A stretch of 64,000 nucleotides of DNA from an uncultured Lachnospiraceae bacterium (GCA_910586645.1 CAJUIS010000001.1:1-64000); one strand, 5' to 3'. Shown: positions 38,421-46,976, counted from the stretch's first letter. A program made the numbers and translations. The notes: generated by a model not told the origin, from the letters alone.

Positions 38421-38783
38421 TTATGGTTGAGAAACCTTTTTCAAATGCCTTACACATCCTGTTGTAAAAAACACAGTATCTAATATCAACAGCAAACACA
38501 ATACCCCTTCTACAACTCCCGTATGATTCGCCACAGGTTTTCGCATAATGTACACTTCCAGCGCAACTCCATAAATATCATATAGTACAATCCAGCACCA
38601 GCTCCTCAAGTAACTGTCACGTTCATTCTTCGTTTCAAGGCAAATATCTATAATCGCACACCCAAAAAACAAATATAATAAAATCAAAAAATAAAATTCC
38701 ATTCCCTTTAGCAATAAAATCAGAGAGTTAATTAATAAAATGGCTAAAAGCGCCATATTAGCCTTCTGAATTTTTACCTTCAT
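38421..38783 (-). CDS. small membrane protein, unknown function
   Basis: Start at MKVKIQKANMALLAILLI (38783) behind GGGAGATG; a longer reading from 38846 has no ribosome site. About 120 residues with four hydrophobic segments (LAILLINSLILLL, FYFLILLYLFFGC, WIVLYDIYGVALEV and VLCLLLILDTVFF). Unknown family. Followed on the minus strand by a convergent terminator. The 278-bp gap to the next gene contains the repeat region described separately. Confidence 0.5.
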   Translation of the reverse strand: MKVKIQKANMALLAILLINSLILLLKGMEFYFLILLYLFFGCAIIDICLETKNERDSYLRSWCWIVLYDIYGVALEVYIMRKPVANHTGVVEGVLCLLLILDTVFFTTGCVRHLKKVSQP

Positions 38784-38881
38784 CCAATCATCTCCCAAGC
38801 ATAACTTTAAATTAAACTTAACTGAGAATTTATCAGTAATATCCATACAACCAATACATCAAACTACACACTAACCCTAAC

Positions 38882-38974
38882 GTAAATTTCCACAAGTTTA
38901 ACGAAAACCGCAGGCGGTAGTTAGCCATTTGTAAACTTCCACAAGTTTAACGAAAGCCGCAGGCGGTAGTTAGC
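38882..38974. repeat. two tandem 44-bp repeat copies
   Basis: Copies at 38882-38925 and 38931-38974 differ at two positions and begin 49 bp apart. Each contains the small hairpin CCGC-AG-GCGG inside a half-palindrome with TAAC on one side and GTTA on the other. This is intergenic DNA with no gene. Confidence 0.85.
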
Positions 38975-39036
38975 GTTTCCTGCAATATTCAGATTATCAT
39001 TATGTCACGCAAACGCTAACTATTCGTTAAACTTGT
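38941..39036. repeat. long inverted repeat with an inserted mini-hairpin
   Basis: The right arm (39011-39036, 26 bp) is a perfect inverted match to 38941-38954 plus 38967-38978, that is, the left arm with a 12-bp insertion AGCCGCAGGCGG removed. The insertion is itself a hairpin. The whole 96 bp could form a cruciform or a branched RNA. It lies between two minus-strand genes. Confidence 0.85.
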
Positions 39037-39060
39037 CTTTTGCGAATAGTTTAATTTGTT

Positions 39061-39690
39061 TTATTTCCGTGCGCTCATACGTTCCCTATAATCTAAAATC
39101 AAATCCACACATCCGGATTCCCCGATTTTTCCGCTGTCAAGCGTCAGATGATAGCTTCGGGCATCTCCCCATTTTTTACTGGTGTAATAATTGTAATAGC
39201 TGGCACGATGCTTATCTGTTTTCTGTACCATATCACGCGCTTTATTCAATGGCAAATTCATTTTCCTTGATATCCGTTCCGCCCGGTAATCTAAATCCGC
39301 ATGGATAAATACATTGATACAGTTTAAGTTGTCTGCCAGCGCATAATCCGCACAGCGTCCTACAATAACGCATGGCTCCTGTTCCGCAATTTTTTTAATT
39401 GCATCAAACTGCGCTAAAAATACTTTGTGGTTCAAAGGCATATCTAAAAAAGGCGCCGAAGAATATCCGCCAAAAGAATATGTATCCATAACCAGAGAAT
39501 ACAAAAAACTGTTCGTCGGCTTTTCGTCATGGTTCTCAAAGATCTCTGCACAGAAGCCGCTCTGTTTGGAAGCTTCTTTTAAAAGTTCCTTATCGTAGCA
39601 TTTTACACCAAGGTGCCGGGCCAGCTCCGTCCCAATATCCTTGCCTCCACTGCCAAATTCTCTTCCAATTGTATAAATATGATGATTCAT
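39061..39690 (-). CDS. cytidylate kinase-like family protein
   Basis: 209 residues, starting MNHHIYTIGREFGSGGKDIG, with GREFGSGGKDIG as the P-loop of the cytidylate-kinase-like group. It continues with YDKELLKEASKQSG, VIVGRCADYAL and a lid region RISRKMNLPLNKARDMVQ. This family occurs widely in Clostridia next to, but distinct from, the true cmk. It probably phosphorylates a small molecule with ATP; the substrate is unknown. Its stop is 24 bp from the inverted repeat, which may help end its transcript. Confidence 0.75.
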   Translation of the reverse strand: MNHHIYTIGREFGSGGKDIGTELARHLGVKCYDKELLKEASKQSGFCAEIFENHDEKPTNSFLYSLVMDTYSFGGYSSAPFLDMPLNHKVFLAQFDAIKKIAEQEPCVIVGRCADYALADNLNCINVFIHADLDYRAERISRKMNLPLNKARDMVQKTDKHRASYYNYYTSKKWGDARSYHLTLDSGKIGESGCVDLILDYRERMSARK

Positions 39691-39800
39691 AAATATCCCA
39701 CCTTTCTTACTATATTATTATACAGAATTTTTCAAAAAAAGTATAGAATTTTCCTGTAATTTAAATAATTTTTACATTTCTCTTTTATTTTCTATAAATT

Positions 39801-39962
39801 AGCTTACGCACTGTAAGCCAATTTATTCAGACAATTCGTTCTCTATTTCTTCAACCGTCGGCAGACTGCTCTTAAATTCTTCACGGAGTACTTTGGTAAG
39901 CTCTGCTCCAACCATTAACCATTTTCTGTATGTCTTCTATTTGGCTTACAGCCTGTAAGCCA
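39801..39962. repeat. two near-palindromic 20-bp repeats, 142 bp apart
   Basis: AGCTTACGCACTGTAAGCCA (39801-39820) and GGCTTACAGCCTGTAAGCCA (39943-39962). On the minus strand the second is part of a small gene's coding sequence and the first lies just after its stop in the same orientation, so one may be a duplicated piece of the other. The 340-bp gap 39691-40030 holds only these and the broken gene. Confidence 0.6.
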
Positions 39963-40003
39963 TTCTCGTCAGAATTGTAAATTTGCACCGAAAACCCAGA
40001 CAT
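39823..40003 (-). pseudogene. 57-codon small gene broken by a 7-bp tandem duplication
   Basis: On the minus strand an ATG at 40003 opens MSGFSVQIYNSDENG and runs to IEDIQKM. There the plus-strand sequence AACCATT occurs twice in tandem (39910-39923). Dropping one copy lets the frame continue as VGAELTKVLREEF and SLPTVEEIENELSE to a TAA at 39823-39825, giving exactly 58 codons. As it stands, the frame is shifted and stops early. An ATG at 40016 with a good GGAGGG site is in yet another frame and gives only 15 codons. Protein family unknown. Confidence 0.55.
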
Positions 40004-40030
40004 ATTTGGAAAACATACCTGTCCCTCCAA

Positions 40031-40957
40031 TCAGTATATCCTGTTTCCTTCAAATCCACGCAATAATTTTTCAAAATAATCCGGAAGCGGCGCAGATACT
40101 TCGAGATACGCTTTTGTTCTTGGATGCTTCAGGCCAATTGTCATTGCGTGCAGCGTCTGTCCTTCCAGCTTATAAGGATTTTTCGAATTTCCATATACCG
40201 CGTCTCCAAGCAAAGGATGCCCGATATTTGCCATATGCACACGAATTTGATGCGTTCGACCGGTTTCAAGCTGAAACTCCACATATGCCGCCGTCTTCCA
40301 CTGCTTAAGCGTTTTATAATGCGTCACTGCAGGTTTTCCGCCGTTTAGTACAACCGACATCTTTTTCCGATCTGTTGGATGCCTTCCAATATTGCCGCAA
40401 ACCGTACCGCTCTCCTTTTTCAGATGCCCGGATACGATTCCCCGGTAAATTCTTTTGACAGAATGTTCCTTTATCTGTTCCGCAACGCACAAATGGCTTT
40501 CATCATTCTTGCAGATAACCAGAGAACCTGTCGTATCTTTATCAATACGATGTACAATTCCGGGACGCAGTTCCCCGTTAATTCCAGACAGGCTGTCCCT
40601 GCAGTGATGCATCACCGCATTGACAAGCGTTCCGGAAAAATGACCTGCAGACGGATGAACCACCATACCTTTCGGTTTGTTTACAATCAATAAATCTGTA
40701 TCTTCATATAAAATGTCAAGCGGAATTTCCTCCGGAAGAATCGGAACTTCTTTTGCCGGAGGAACTGCCACTTCTACAATATGAGACTTTTTTAGTTTAA
40801 AATTTGCTTTTACCGGACGGCCGTCTACACAAACCCGTTCCTCTTTGATTAATTTTTGAAGAAAAGAGCGGGTAAGCGCTGGTATCTGATCCGTTAAGTA
40901 CTTATCCAGCCGCTCTCCCGCTTTTTTTTCATCCGTTTCAAATCTGAATCGTTCCAT
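40031..40957 (-). CDS. rluD: RluD-type 23S rRNA pseudouridine synthase
   Basis: Start at MERFRFETDEKKAGERL (40957); the longer reading from 41107 overlaps lspA. 308 residues with an N-terminal S4 RNA-binding domain (about 15-75) and the catalytic RluA/RluD domain with Asp in GIVHRIDKDTTGSLVICKN and YRGIVSGHLK, then GRTHQIRVHMANIGHPLLGD. It makes pseudouridines in helix 69 of 23S rRNA and related sites. It lies just after lspA, whose stop is one base from this start. Confidence 0.9.
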   Translation of the reverse strand: MERFRFETDEKKAGERLDKYLTDQIPALTRSFLQKLIKEERVCVDGRPVKANFKLKKSHIVEVAVPPAKEVPILPEEIPLDILYEDTDLLIVNKPKGMVVHPSAGHFSGTLVNAVMHHCRDSLSGINGELRPGIVHRIDKDTTGSLVICKNDESHLCVAEQIKEHSVKRIYRGIVSGHLKKESGTVCGNIGRHPTDRKKMSVVLNGGKPAVTHYKTLKQWKTAAYVEFQLETGRTHQIRVHMANIGHPLLGDAVYGNSKNPYKLEGQTLHAMTIGLKHPRTKAYLEVSAPLPDYFEKLLRGFEGNRIY

Positions 40958-40958
40958 A

Positions 40959-41504
40959 TCAGTGTTTCTCTCCCTTTTTCCAAAAACAGATACGTGCAAA
41001 TAAAAAGTCCAAATCTTCCTCTTTGTAGTAAAAGAAAAACAGGAGAAAAAGCAATGTCGCCGCCACTGTGACGTAAATATCCGCCACATTAAAAACCGGA
41101 AAATCAATGAGTTTAAAATAAAAAAAATCGATTACGTAATCGTGTGCGCAGCGATCGGCAAAATTTCCAATGGCTCCTGAAATCAAAAGAACAAGGAGGA
41201 AATGCAGATAAAAATAATGTTTTTCTTCCGGAAGGCGAAAGAAAAGATAAATCAGAATCAGAAGGGTCACGCTGGTCGTAAGAATAAGAAACGTCTTCTG
41301 TCCCTGTAAAATCCCAAATGCAGCTCCATGATTTTCAAGATAAGACAGTTCGAATACGCCGGAAATAATGGGAACTGCAGGCGCGTCTTTTAAGTGCAGA
41401 ACTGCCAGGCGTTTCGTAAACTGATCAAACAGAAAAAGAAGACAAATAGAAAGCGCTCCGGCAAAAAGTTTTTTATATTTTTTTACAGAAAACTGATGCG
41501 TCAT
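40959..41504 (-). CDS. lspA: lipoprotein signal peptidase (signal peptidase II)
   Basis: 181 residues with four membrane helices. The two catalytic Asp motifs are present: GAIGNFADR...YVIDFF and the FNVADIYVT element. It removes the signal peptide from lipoproteins after diacylglyceryl attachment, at the membrane's outer side. Position between aroB and rluD is the classic Firmicutes order lspA-rluD. The Cys-rich lipoprotein at 13865 is one likely client. Confidence 0.93.
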   Translation of the reverse strand: MTHQFSVKKYKKLFAGALSICLLFLFDQFTKRLAVLHLKDAPAVPIISGVFELSYLENHGAAFGILQGQKTFLILTTSVTLLILIYLFFRLPEEKHYFYLHFLLVLLISGAIGNFADRCAHDYVIDFFYFKLIDFPVFNVADIYVTVAATLLFLLFFFYYKEEDLDFLFARICFWKKGEKH

Positions 41505-41507
41505 CCG

Positions 41508-42602
41508 TTATTCCTCCAATACAGACGTAATTCCCGCCAAAATCTGCTCATCGCTTAAATCCGGACAGATCTCTGCGCTGCCAATGGATTTTAGTAAAAT
41601 AAACCTGATTTTGCCGGCAGCCATTTTTTTATCCGATTTGCTGGCTGCAAGTATTTCTTCGGCCGTCATATGAGACGCTAAAACCGGAAGATGAAATTTC
41701 TTTAACGTCTCTGTGACTTCCTGGCATTCCTGTTTTTTCATATATCCCAAATCACAGGAAATCCGGCAGGCCGCCGCTATGCCGACAGCAACGCATTCTC
41801 CATGGAAAAGTGAAAAATCCGAAAGTTTTTCCACTGCATGCCCAATCGTATGCCCAAAGTTTAAAAGTGCGCGCACGCCTTTTTCCGTTGGATCGCATTC
41901 TACGATATTCCGTTTGATCTGACAGCTTTCATAAATCATTTCTTCTATAATTTCCGGCTGAAGCGTTAAAATTTTCCGTTCATTTTCCTTCAGCCAGAAA
42001 AAATAATCCCGTGACTGAATAAGCCCGTGCTTTATCACTTCTCCCATCCCCGATGCAAATTGTTCACCCGGAAGCGTATGCAGCAGAGAAAGGTTCATAT
42101 AAACCAGTTTGGGCTGATAAAAAGCTCCTACCATATTTTTATAACGTAAAAAATCCACGCCGGTTTTCCCGCCTATGCTGCTGTCCACTTGTGACAGAAG
42201 CGTTGTTGGAATTTGAATAAAATCTATGCCCCTCAAATAAGTGGCTGCTGTAAAGCCTGTCAAATCTCCGACAACCCCGCCGCCGAACGCAACCAGAAGA
42301 TCTCTGCGGTCAAATCGGTTTTCGATTAATTTTTGATACAGATTTTGCACCGTATTAAGATTTTTGCTTTCCTCTCCCGCCGGAAAACAAAATGAAATCA
42401 CTGTCGTAAAACAGGATTTCATTGCGTCGGACAATGCTTTTAAGTGCAGTCCGGCAAGATTGGAATCCGTTACAATGCAGATTTTCCGTTCAAAAGCATA
42501 ACCTGCTCTTTTCAGGCAGTCTGCCAGTTTTGAAAAATCAGGCTCCAGAAAAATTTCATAACAAGGCTTTCCTTCAAAAGACACGATCATTGATTTTGAC
42601 AT
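41508..42602 (-). CDS. aroB: 3-dehydroquinate synthase
   Basis: 364 residues. NAD-binding GGGVVGDLTGFTAATYLRGI, metal-binding residues in the GHTIGHAVEKLS region, and DSSIGGKTGVDF near residue 140 identify AroB. It turns DAHP into 3-dehydroquinate in the shikimate pathway. It lies between ylmH and lspA with a 3-bp gap to lspA, so it probably belongs to one transcript with them, although its function is unrelated. Confidence 0.93.
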   Translation of the reverse strand: MSKSMIVSFEGKPCYEIFLEPDFSKLADCLKRAGYAFERKICIVTDSNLAGLHLKALSDAMKSCFTTVISFCFPAGEESKNLNTVQNLYQKLIENRFDRRDLLVAFGGGVVGDLTGFTAATYLRGIDFIQIPTTLLSQVDSSIGGKTGVDFLRYKNMVGAFYQPKLVYMNLSLLHTLPGEQFASGMGEVIKHGLIQSRDYFFWLKENERKILTLQPEIIEEMIYESCQIKRNIVECDPTEKGVRALLNFGHTIGHAVEKLSDFSLFHGECVAVGIAAACRISCDLGYMKKQECQEVTETLKKFHLPVLASHMTAEEILAASKSDKKMAAGKIRFILLKSIGSAEICPDLSDEQILAGITSVLEE

Positions 42603-42617
42603 AATACATTCTCCCTG

Positions 42618-43388
42618 CTAAACATATTTTTTTAACTGAATCTTCAAACGCCCTTTTTTCGTTTCCCCGCCGCTGCCTTTGTAAATATATTTTCCAAATC
42701 CGCGAATGGAAATGATATCCCCTTCCCTGCATTCAAAGGCATTTTCCAAACGGACAGCTTCATTTACAAAAACTTTCTGCGACTGGATCATACGAACGCT
42801 CTGGCTTCTGGATTTTCCAGTTAGAAAAGCTACTATACTGTCTAAACGGTTCGAAGCGATAATCCCTTCTATTTGCTCGAATTTCTGTTCAATTTGATAA
42901 GATCCAGAAACAGCCCGTTCTCCGGTTATCATCGTATGCCGGATTTGCCCAAGAGAATCCAGCAGATATTCCGCAATGCCTTCCTCACAAAAAATAATAT
43001 AATTTTGTCCTTCTATTTTAATATCGCCAATTCGTGAACGTTCCACTCCCAAATGCATCAATGCGCCAAGGACGTCTCTGTGGGATAAATCTTCTGCAAA
43101 TTTCAAATGAAGCGGAAAGAACCGAAGCACGGCAATCGGAAACGCTGGCTCTGGCTGTTTATCGCTATAATAAAGAGCATCAGGGATGAATGCTATCATC
43201 TGACGCTCTGCAAATTCATATCCGCCGGAAAGCTGATATGAAGTCTGCATATCAGCCGAAACCTGGTGAAACAGATTTAATTCATTTAGATTTAAAAAAT
43301 TACTGAACGTTGTGATTCCCTTTCGGTCAGCCATTCGGGACAAATCGAGCAGCCGCTTCTGAATCATAAGCTCTTCCTGACGTTCCAT
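42618..43388 (-). CDS. ylmH: YlmH-family S4 RNA-binding protein
   Basis: 256 residues with an S4 domain at the C-terminus (SRLDSIVAFLTGKSRSQSV, then VFVNEAVRLENAFE and GDIISIRGFGKYIY). YlmH follows sepF in the ylm cluster of Firmicutes and has been linked to ribosome rescue of peptidyl-tRNA. The N-terminal half is helical with SRMADRKGITTFSNFL. It lies eight bp downstream of sepF. Confidence 0.88.
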   Translation of the reverse strand: MERQEELMIQKRLLDLSRMADRKGITTFSNFLNLNELNLFHQVSADMQTSYQLSGGYEFAERQMIAFIPDALYYSDKQPEPAFPIAVLRFFPLHLKFAEDLSHRDVLGALMHLGVERSRIGDIKIEGQNYIIFCEEGIAEYLLDSLGQIRHTMITGERAVSGSYQIEQKFEQIEGIIASNRLDSIVAFLTGKSRSQSVRMIQSQKVFVNEAVRLENAFECREGDIISIRGFGKYIYKGSGGETKKGRLKIQLKKYV

Positions 43389-43396
43389 AATCCTCC

Positions 43397-43915
43397 CTAA
43401 AGATCCGTATGCAGTCCGGAAGTATTGAAGGAATCCAAAAGATTCTGGAAATCTCCCGAAATATCTACGGATGATGGTGAAATAATAAATATGTAATTTG
43501 AAATCTTCTGAAGATTTCCACTGATTGCAAAACAGGAACCTGCCGTAAAGTCTATAATGCGCTGCGCAATTTCAATATCCAGCCCTTCCACATTCAGCAC
43601 TACCGTACGGTTCGAAAGCAGAGTCTCTGTGATCTCCCGTGCATCTTCTACAGTTGTCGGCTTAATTACACATACTTCCATGCCGTTCGCCCCCTGTTTT
43701 TTAATGGAACGCATAGGCGTAATCTTTGATGATGTCTTTGATCTTTCTTTCGTCTTCACCGGTTCTTCATACGCTGCATTCTGCCGTTCTTTGCGTGAAC
43801 TTTTTCGGATTACTGAAGGTTCTTCGTCATCGTAAAAATCATCTTCATAAAAATCATCTTCTTCATCCTCGGGGTTCAAACGCATGACATCTAAAAATTT
43901 ATCAAGTACTCCCAT
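43397..43915 (-). CDS. sepF: cell division protein SepF
   Basis: 172 residues. N-terminal amphipathic membrane-binding helix (MGVLDKFLDVMRL), an acidic linker (EDEEDDFYEDDFYDDEE) and the C-terminal SepF domain with KPTTVEDAREITETLLSNR, VVLNVEGLDIEIAQRIIDF and the Gly-rich FAISGNLQKISNYIF. SepF links FtsZ to the membrane and shapes the septum. It lies in the order yggS-sepF-ylmH, as in other Firmicutes. Confidence 0.93.
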   Translation of the reverse strand: MGVLDKFLDVMRLNPEDEEDDFYEDDFYDDEEPSVIRKSSRKERQNAAYEEPVKTKERSKTSSKITPMRSIKKQGANGMEVCVIKPTTVEDAREITETLLSNRTVVLNVEGLDIEIAQRIIDFTAGSCFAISGNLQKISNYIFIISPSSVDISGDFQNLLDSFNTSGLHTDL

Positions 43916-43929
43916 AAAAAGTGTATCTC

Positions 43930-44625
43930 CTAACTGATAGTATAGTTTCTTGCGCCAAAAATGCCTGTCCCAACGCGGACAATCGTAGCGCCTTCCTCTA
44001 TTGCCGTCATATAATCTCCGGTCATGCCCATGGACAAGACACTCATAGATACATTATCAATGTTTTCCTTTGCTATGTCAACAGATAATTTCCGGATTTT
44101 CTGAAAATAAGGCCGATTCTCCTCCGGATCTTCTACATAAGGAGCGATCGTCATAAGCCCTTCGATTTTTATATTGTCTAATTTTGCAATTTCTTCTGCC
44201 AACTGCAAAGTTTCGTCTGCAGAAACCCCAAATTTTGACATCTCTCCCGCAATATTGACTTCGATTAAAACAGGAACGATACGGTTGATTTTTTTTGCCT
44301 GAATATTGATTTCTTCTGCCAGACGGTAAGAATCCACCGAATGAATCAAAAATGCGTCGCGTATCACATATTTTACTTTATTTCTCTGCAGATGCCCAAT
44401 CATATGCCAGCGAATGTCAGAAGGAAGCTCTTCTTTCTTTTCACAGAGTTCCTGCACTTTATTTTCCCCGAAATTCCGTATGCCGCAGTGATAGATTTCC
44501 GAAAGCATGGAAACGGGCTTTGTCTTACTGACAGCGACAAGCGTCACTTCTTCCCTCTTTCTTCCTGCCTTTATACAGGCTTTTTCAATATTTTCTTCTA
44601 CTTGTTTTAAATTTTCCGCTAACAT
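43930..44625 (-). CDS. yggS: YggS-family PLP-binding protein
   Basis: 231 residues. PLP-Lys in VTLVAVSKTKPVSML near residue 30, GENKVQELCEKKE and the WHMIGHLQRNKVKYV block. Members bind PLP without catalysing a clear reaction and regulate PLP and amino-acid homeostasis. First gene of the division cluster's core, 14 bp before sepF. In many Firmicutes this ylmE-like gene has the same position. Confidence 0.92.
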   Translation of the reverse strand: MLAENLKQVEENIEKACIKAGRKREEVTLVAVSKTKPVSMLSEIYHCGIRNFGENKVQELCEKKEELPSDIRWHMIGHLQRNKVKYVIRDAFLIHSVDSYRLAEEINIQAKKINRIVPVLIEVNIAGEMSKFGVSADETLQLAEEIAKLDNIKIEGLMTIAPYVEDPEENRPYFQKIRKLSVDIAKENIDNVSMSVLSMGMTGDYMTAIEEGATIVRVGTGIFGARNYTIS

Positions 44626-44641
44626 ATTTTCTCCTGCCTTG

Positions 44642-46036
44642 TTATTTATTTTTAATCACCAAATCTTCTGTAACCGCATTGCCTTCCAGAGCAATATGAT
44701 CATACAGGGAAACCCCGTATTCTGTCCCGTTTCGAATAATGGAATACTCCGCGTTCTGATAGATAATATGAATCTGCCGAAAAACGGCATATCCTTTGTT
44801 AATACAGTAAATACCCTCAAGTTTTGCCGTTTCTCCAATCTCATATGTTTCATCGGAATCCGGCTTTAAGATAACGTCTCCGGCCGCAAGCTCTTTTCCG
44901 TCCACATAATAAGCATATTCTGTCGCAAAATAAATATCAGGCGTAATAAAATCATCCGAAACCTTCCCTGTCCTTGATGTCTTTCGCTTAATGACTCCCT
45001 CTTCGCTGGAATTATCTCCTTTTTGAAAATACTCCATCGGAATTACAAAAAAGTCTTTTTTGGTAATCGCTGAATTTGGAATTTTTAATCCCTTTTCTTC
45101 CTCCAGAAGCAATTCAATTTCTATGTAACGATCTGTCGCAAAACGTATCATAGAATGGGACAATGAAAAAACCATATAGCTTGTCCCGTCTTTTTCTAAA
45201 ATTTGAAAAGAAGCGTTTGCAACCGTATTATCTTTTTTAAATTTGATGCGGATGGAAGAACGGTCTTTCATCTGCCGTTTCGTATCTTCTGAAACAGGTA
45301 TGATCAAATTCCAATTTTCATCTGTAATTAATTTGCAGGCGGCGGATCCTGCGTCAATTTTCCTCTTTTCTTTTAAGTTGTTTTTGACATAAGAGGATTC
45401 ATCAAACATTTCTGATGTAAAATTATCTTTCGTCACACCTTCAAATCCATCTGTATAGTACACAACAATGCCGTCTTTTGGAGCGGTTCCTTTGTGAAAA
45501 GTCGAATTGTTCTCCGCGGAAGACACAGCGTCTGTTATGGAATTTAAAGCGCCCATGTTAAGCGCCTCGGAAAGTTCCGCATTTAAATCCTGTTTAAACG
45601 TATAGATTTGATAAAAAGCTTCAGAGTGGTATCCGCCGGAATATTCGGATATTCTTTTTTCAAGAGCGTCCAGGCTTTCTTCACTCAAAGAACCGGTATC
45701 TGCACCTGCCTGATTAATCTGGGCGGCAATCGCGCCGTCTGTATCAATAGAATACAATAAGTCTCCGGCTCCGGCTTTTGTCGCGTCTTTCATATAGTAA
45801 TTGATATCGCCAGAATATTCCGCCGTTATCATTTCTTCTCTGCGCAGCGCAAGTCCCATGTAGGAATTATTGACGGCTATCGTTCCATGAATAACTTCAT
45901 AGGCAGAGATATGTGTTGATGTAAAATAAGTATAGATATAAAACATCATATAAAAGAAAATAATTCCAAACGTAATCAGTCCAATATTCAAATGAAATGG
46001 TCTGCGGTAACGAACAATTTTTTTATTTTTTGCCAC
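44642..46036 (-). CDS. HlyD-like membrane protein of the sepF cluster
   Basis: 464 residues with one N-terminal membrane helix (about residues 16-37) and a large extracytoplasmic part. It contains HlyD/biotinyl-lipoyl-like features such as GTIAVNNSYMGLALRREE, KAGAGDLLYSIDTDG and, later, CKLITDENWNLIIPVSEDT, resembling membrane-fusion adaptors. It precedes yggS and sepF, as in many Clostridia, with no transporter gene nearby. It may therefore serve the envelope or septum rather than efflux. Function unknown. Confidence 0.6.
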   Translation of the reverse strand: MAKNKKIVRYRRPFHLNIGLITFGIIFFYMMFYIYTYFTSTHISAYEVIHGTIAVNNSYMGLALRREEMITAEYSGDINYYMKDATKAGAGDLLYSIDTDGAIAAQINQAGADTGSLSEESLDALEKRISEYSGGYHSEAFYQIYTFKQDLNAELSEALNMGALNSITDAVSSAENNSTFHKGTAPKDGIVVYYTDGFEGVTKDNFTSEMFDESSYVKNNLKEKRKIDAGSAACKLITDENWNLIIPVSEDTKRQMKDRSSIRIKFKKDNTVANASFQILEKDGTSYMVFSLSHSMIRFATDRYIEIELLLEEEKGLKIPNSAITKKDFFVIPMEYFQKGDNSSEEGVIKRKTSRTGKVSDDFITPDIYFATEYAYYVDGKELAAGDVILKPDSDETYEIGETAKLEGIYCINKGYAVFRQIHIIYQNAEYSIIRNGTEYGVSLYDHIALEGNAVTEDLVIKNK

Positions 46037-46164
46037 AATTCTACCTGCCCTTTCCAGTCTCTGCTACATTTTAGCGCTTTTTTCATAAGAAAACAATCTG
46101 TGTTTTGCATAAGCTTTTAAAATTAAGGAATACTAATTACGACAAAAAAAGGAGGCGTTACGTT

Positions 46165-46377
46165 ATGGGTTCAAAAGCATTGGATTATACAATCCTTACA
46201 TTAGTCATTATCGGCGCAGTCAATTGGGGATTAATTGGGTTTTTCCGTTTTGATTTAGTTGCGTTTTTATTTGGAAATATGTCCTGGCTGTCAAGAATTG
46301 TTTACGCTTTGGTAGGAATTGGCGGATTATATCTGCTCAGCGCATATGGAAGAATCCGCAGCATTGAACAGGCATAA
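46165..46377 (+). CDS. DUF378 membrane protein
   Basis: 70 residues behind AAAAGGAGG at the proper distance. Two membrane helices with LDYTILTLVIIGAVNWGLIG and SRIVYALVGIGGLYLL, and the conserved NWGLIGFF. DUF378 is common in Firmicutes and Bacteroidetes and has no known function. Single gene between minus-strand clusters. Confidence 0.85.
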   Translation: MGSKALDYTILTLVIIGAVNWGLIGFFRFDLVAFLFGNMSWLSRIVYALVGIGGLYLLSAYGRIRSIEQA

Positions 46378-46405
46378 AATATTCAGAAACGATGATAAGA
46401 AAACC

Positions 46406-46430
46406 ATGCGGCTGCGAAACGCAGCCGCAT
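46406..46430. terminator. terminator hairpin
   Basis: ATGCGGCTGCG (46406-46416) and CGCAGCCGCAT (46420-46430) form an 11-bp stem with a 3-base loop. The T-run is on the minus side, so it mainly ends the minus-strand gene at 46451. Confidence 0.75.
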
Positions 46431-46450
46431 AAAATGTACATCTTGTATGT

Positions 46451-46870
46451 TTACAGGGAAAGAATCACCTTTGCTTTTGCGCATTCCGGAAGCTCGTCTT
46501 TGTTCTTTGATACGCTAAGTACAATTTTTACATGATATTTTTCACTGATAATGTCCAATTTTTCAATTGCATGGCTGATATCGCTGTCTTCCATATTTGC
46601 AATCGTAAGAAAACTGTCCAGATACAGCTCCTCCAAATCATTATCCTGCGATACAATGCCGCAGATAAATCCCATGAACTCACTGCAATTCGTTATCGGA
46701 AAATCCTTTACGTTTACAAGGCGGACCTTGTTGCTCAATTCATACATATGCTTCTGACTCTTGTCAAGATATACAATATTTCCATTTGCCGCACCAACGG
46801 CAGCATTCACCTTTTCCAAAAGATGTTTTGTTTTTCCTTTTCCCTTTTCACCCGCTATAATTTGAACCAT
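46451..46870 (-). CDS. small P-loop protein, unknown function
   Basis: 139 residues with Walker A GEKGKGKTKHLL at the N-terminus and a Walker B-like LYLDSFLTIANM. It has a central strand set (GNIVYLDKS, VRLVNVKDF) and ends KAKVILSL. Small P-loop proteins like this are often annotated loosely as PilT-like, with no evidence for pilus work. Possibly a nucleotide-dependent switch. Expressed alone on the minus strand. Confidence 0.6.
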   Translation of the reverse strand: MVQIIAGEKGKGKTKHLLEKVNAAVGAANGNIVYLDKSQKHMYELSNKVRLVNVKDFPITNCSEFMGFICGIVSQDNDLEELYLDSFLTIANMEDSDISHAIEKLDIISEKYHVKIVLSVSKNKDELPECAKAKVILSL

Positions 46871-46976
46871 GGCAATCTCCTCCTGTATTCTGTCTATTTA
46901 GGATTGTTCAATCCCCTTCATAAGTTCTATTATATTAGACATTGCATGAATATTCAACTACAAATCTCACAATTTA

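Noticed and set aside
38882..39036. Two near-identical 44-bp units that resemble a minimal CRISPR array
   Set aside because: Only two copies with a 5-bp gap, no spacers of regular length and no cas genes nearby.
39033..39308. Plus-strand open frame opposite the cytidylate-kinase-like gene
   Set aside because: No ribosome site and fully overlapped by a well-supported gene on the minus strand.
40957..41107. A longer start for the pseudouridine synthase
   Set aside because: It would run through lspA coding sequence and lacks homology; the ATG at 40957 has a ribosome site.
46451..46870. Twitching-motility ATPase PilT
   Set aside because: Far too short and without PilT motifs beyond a Walker A; no pilus genes nearby.
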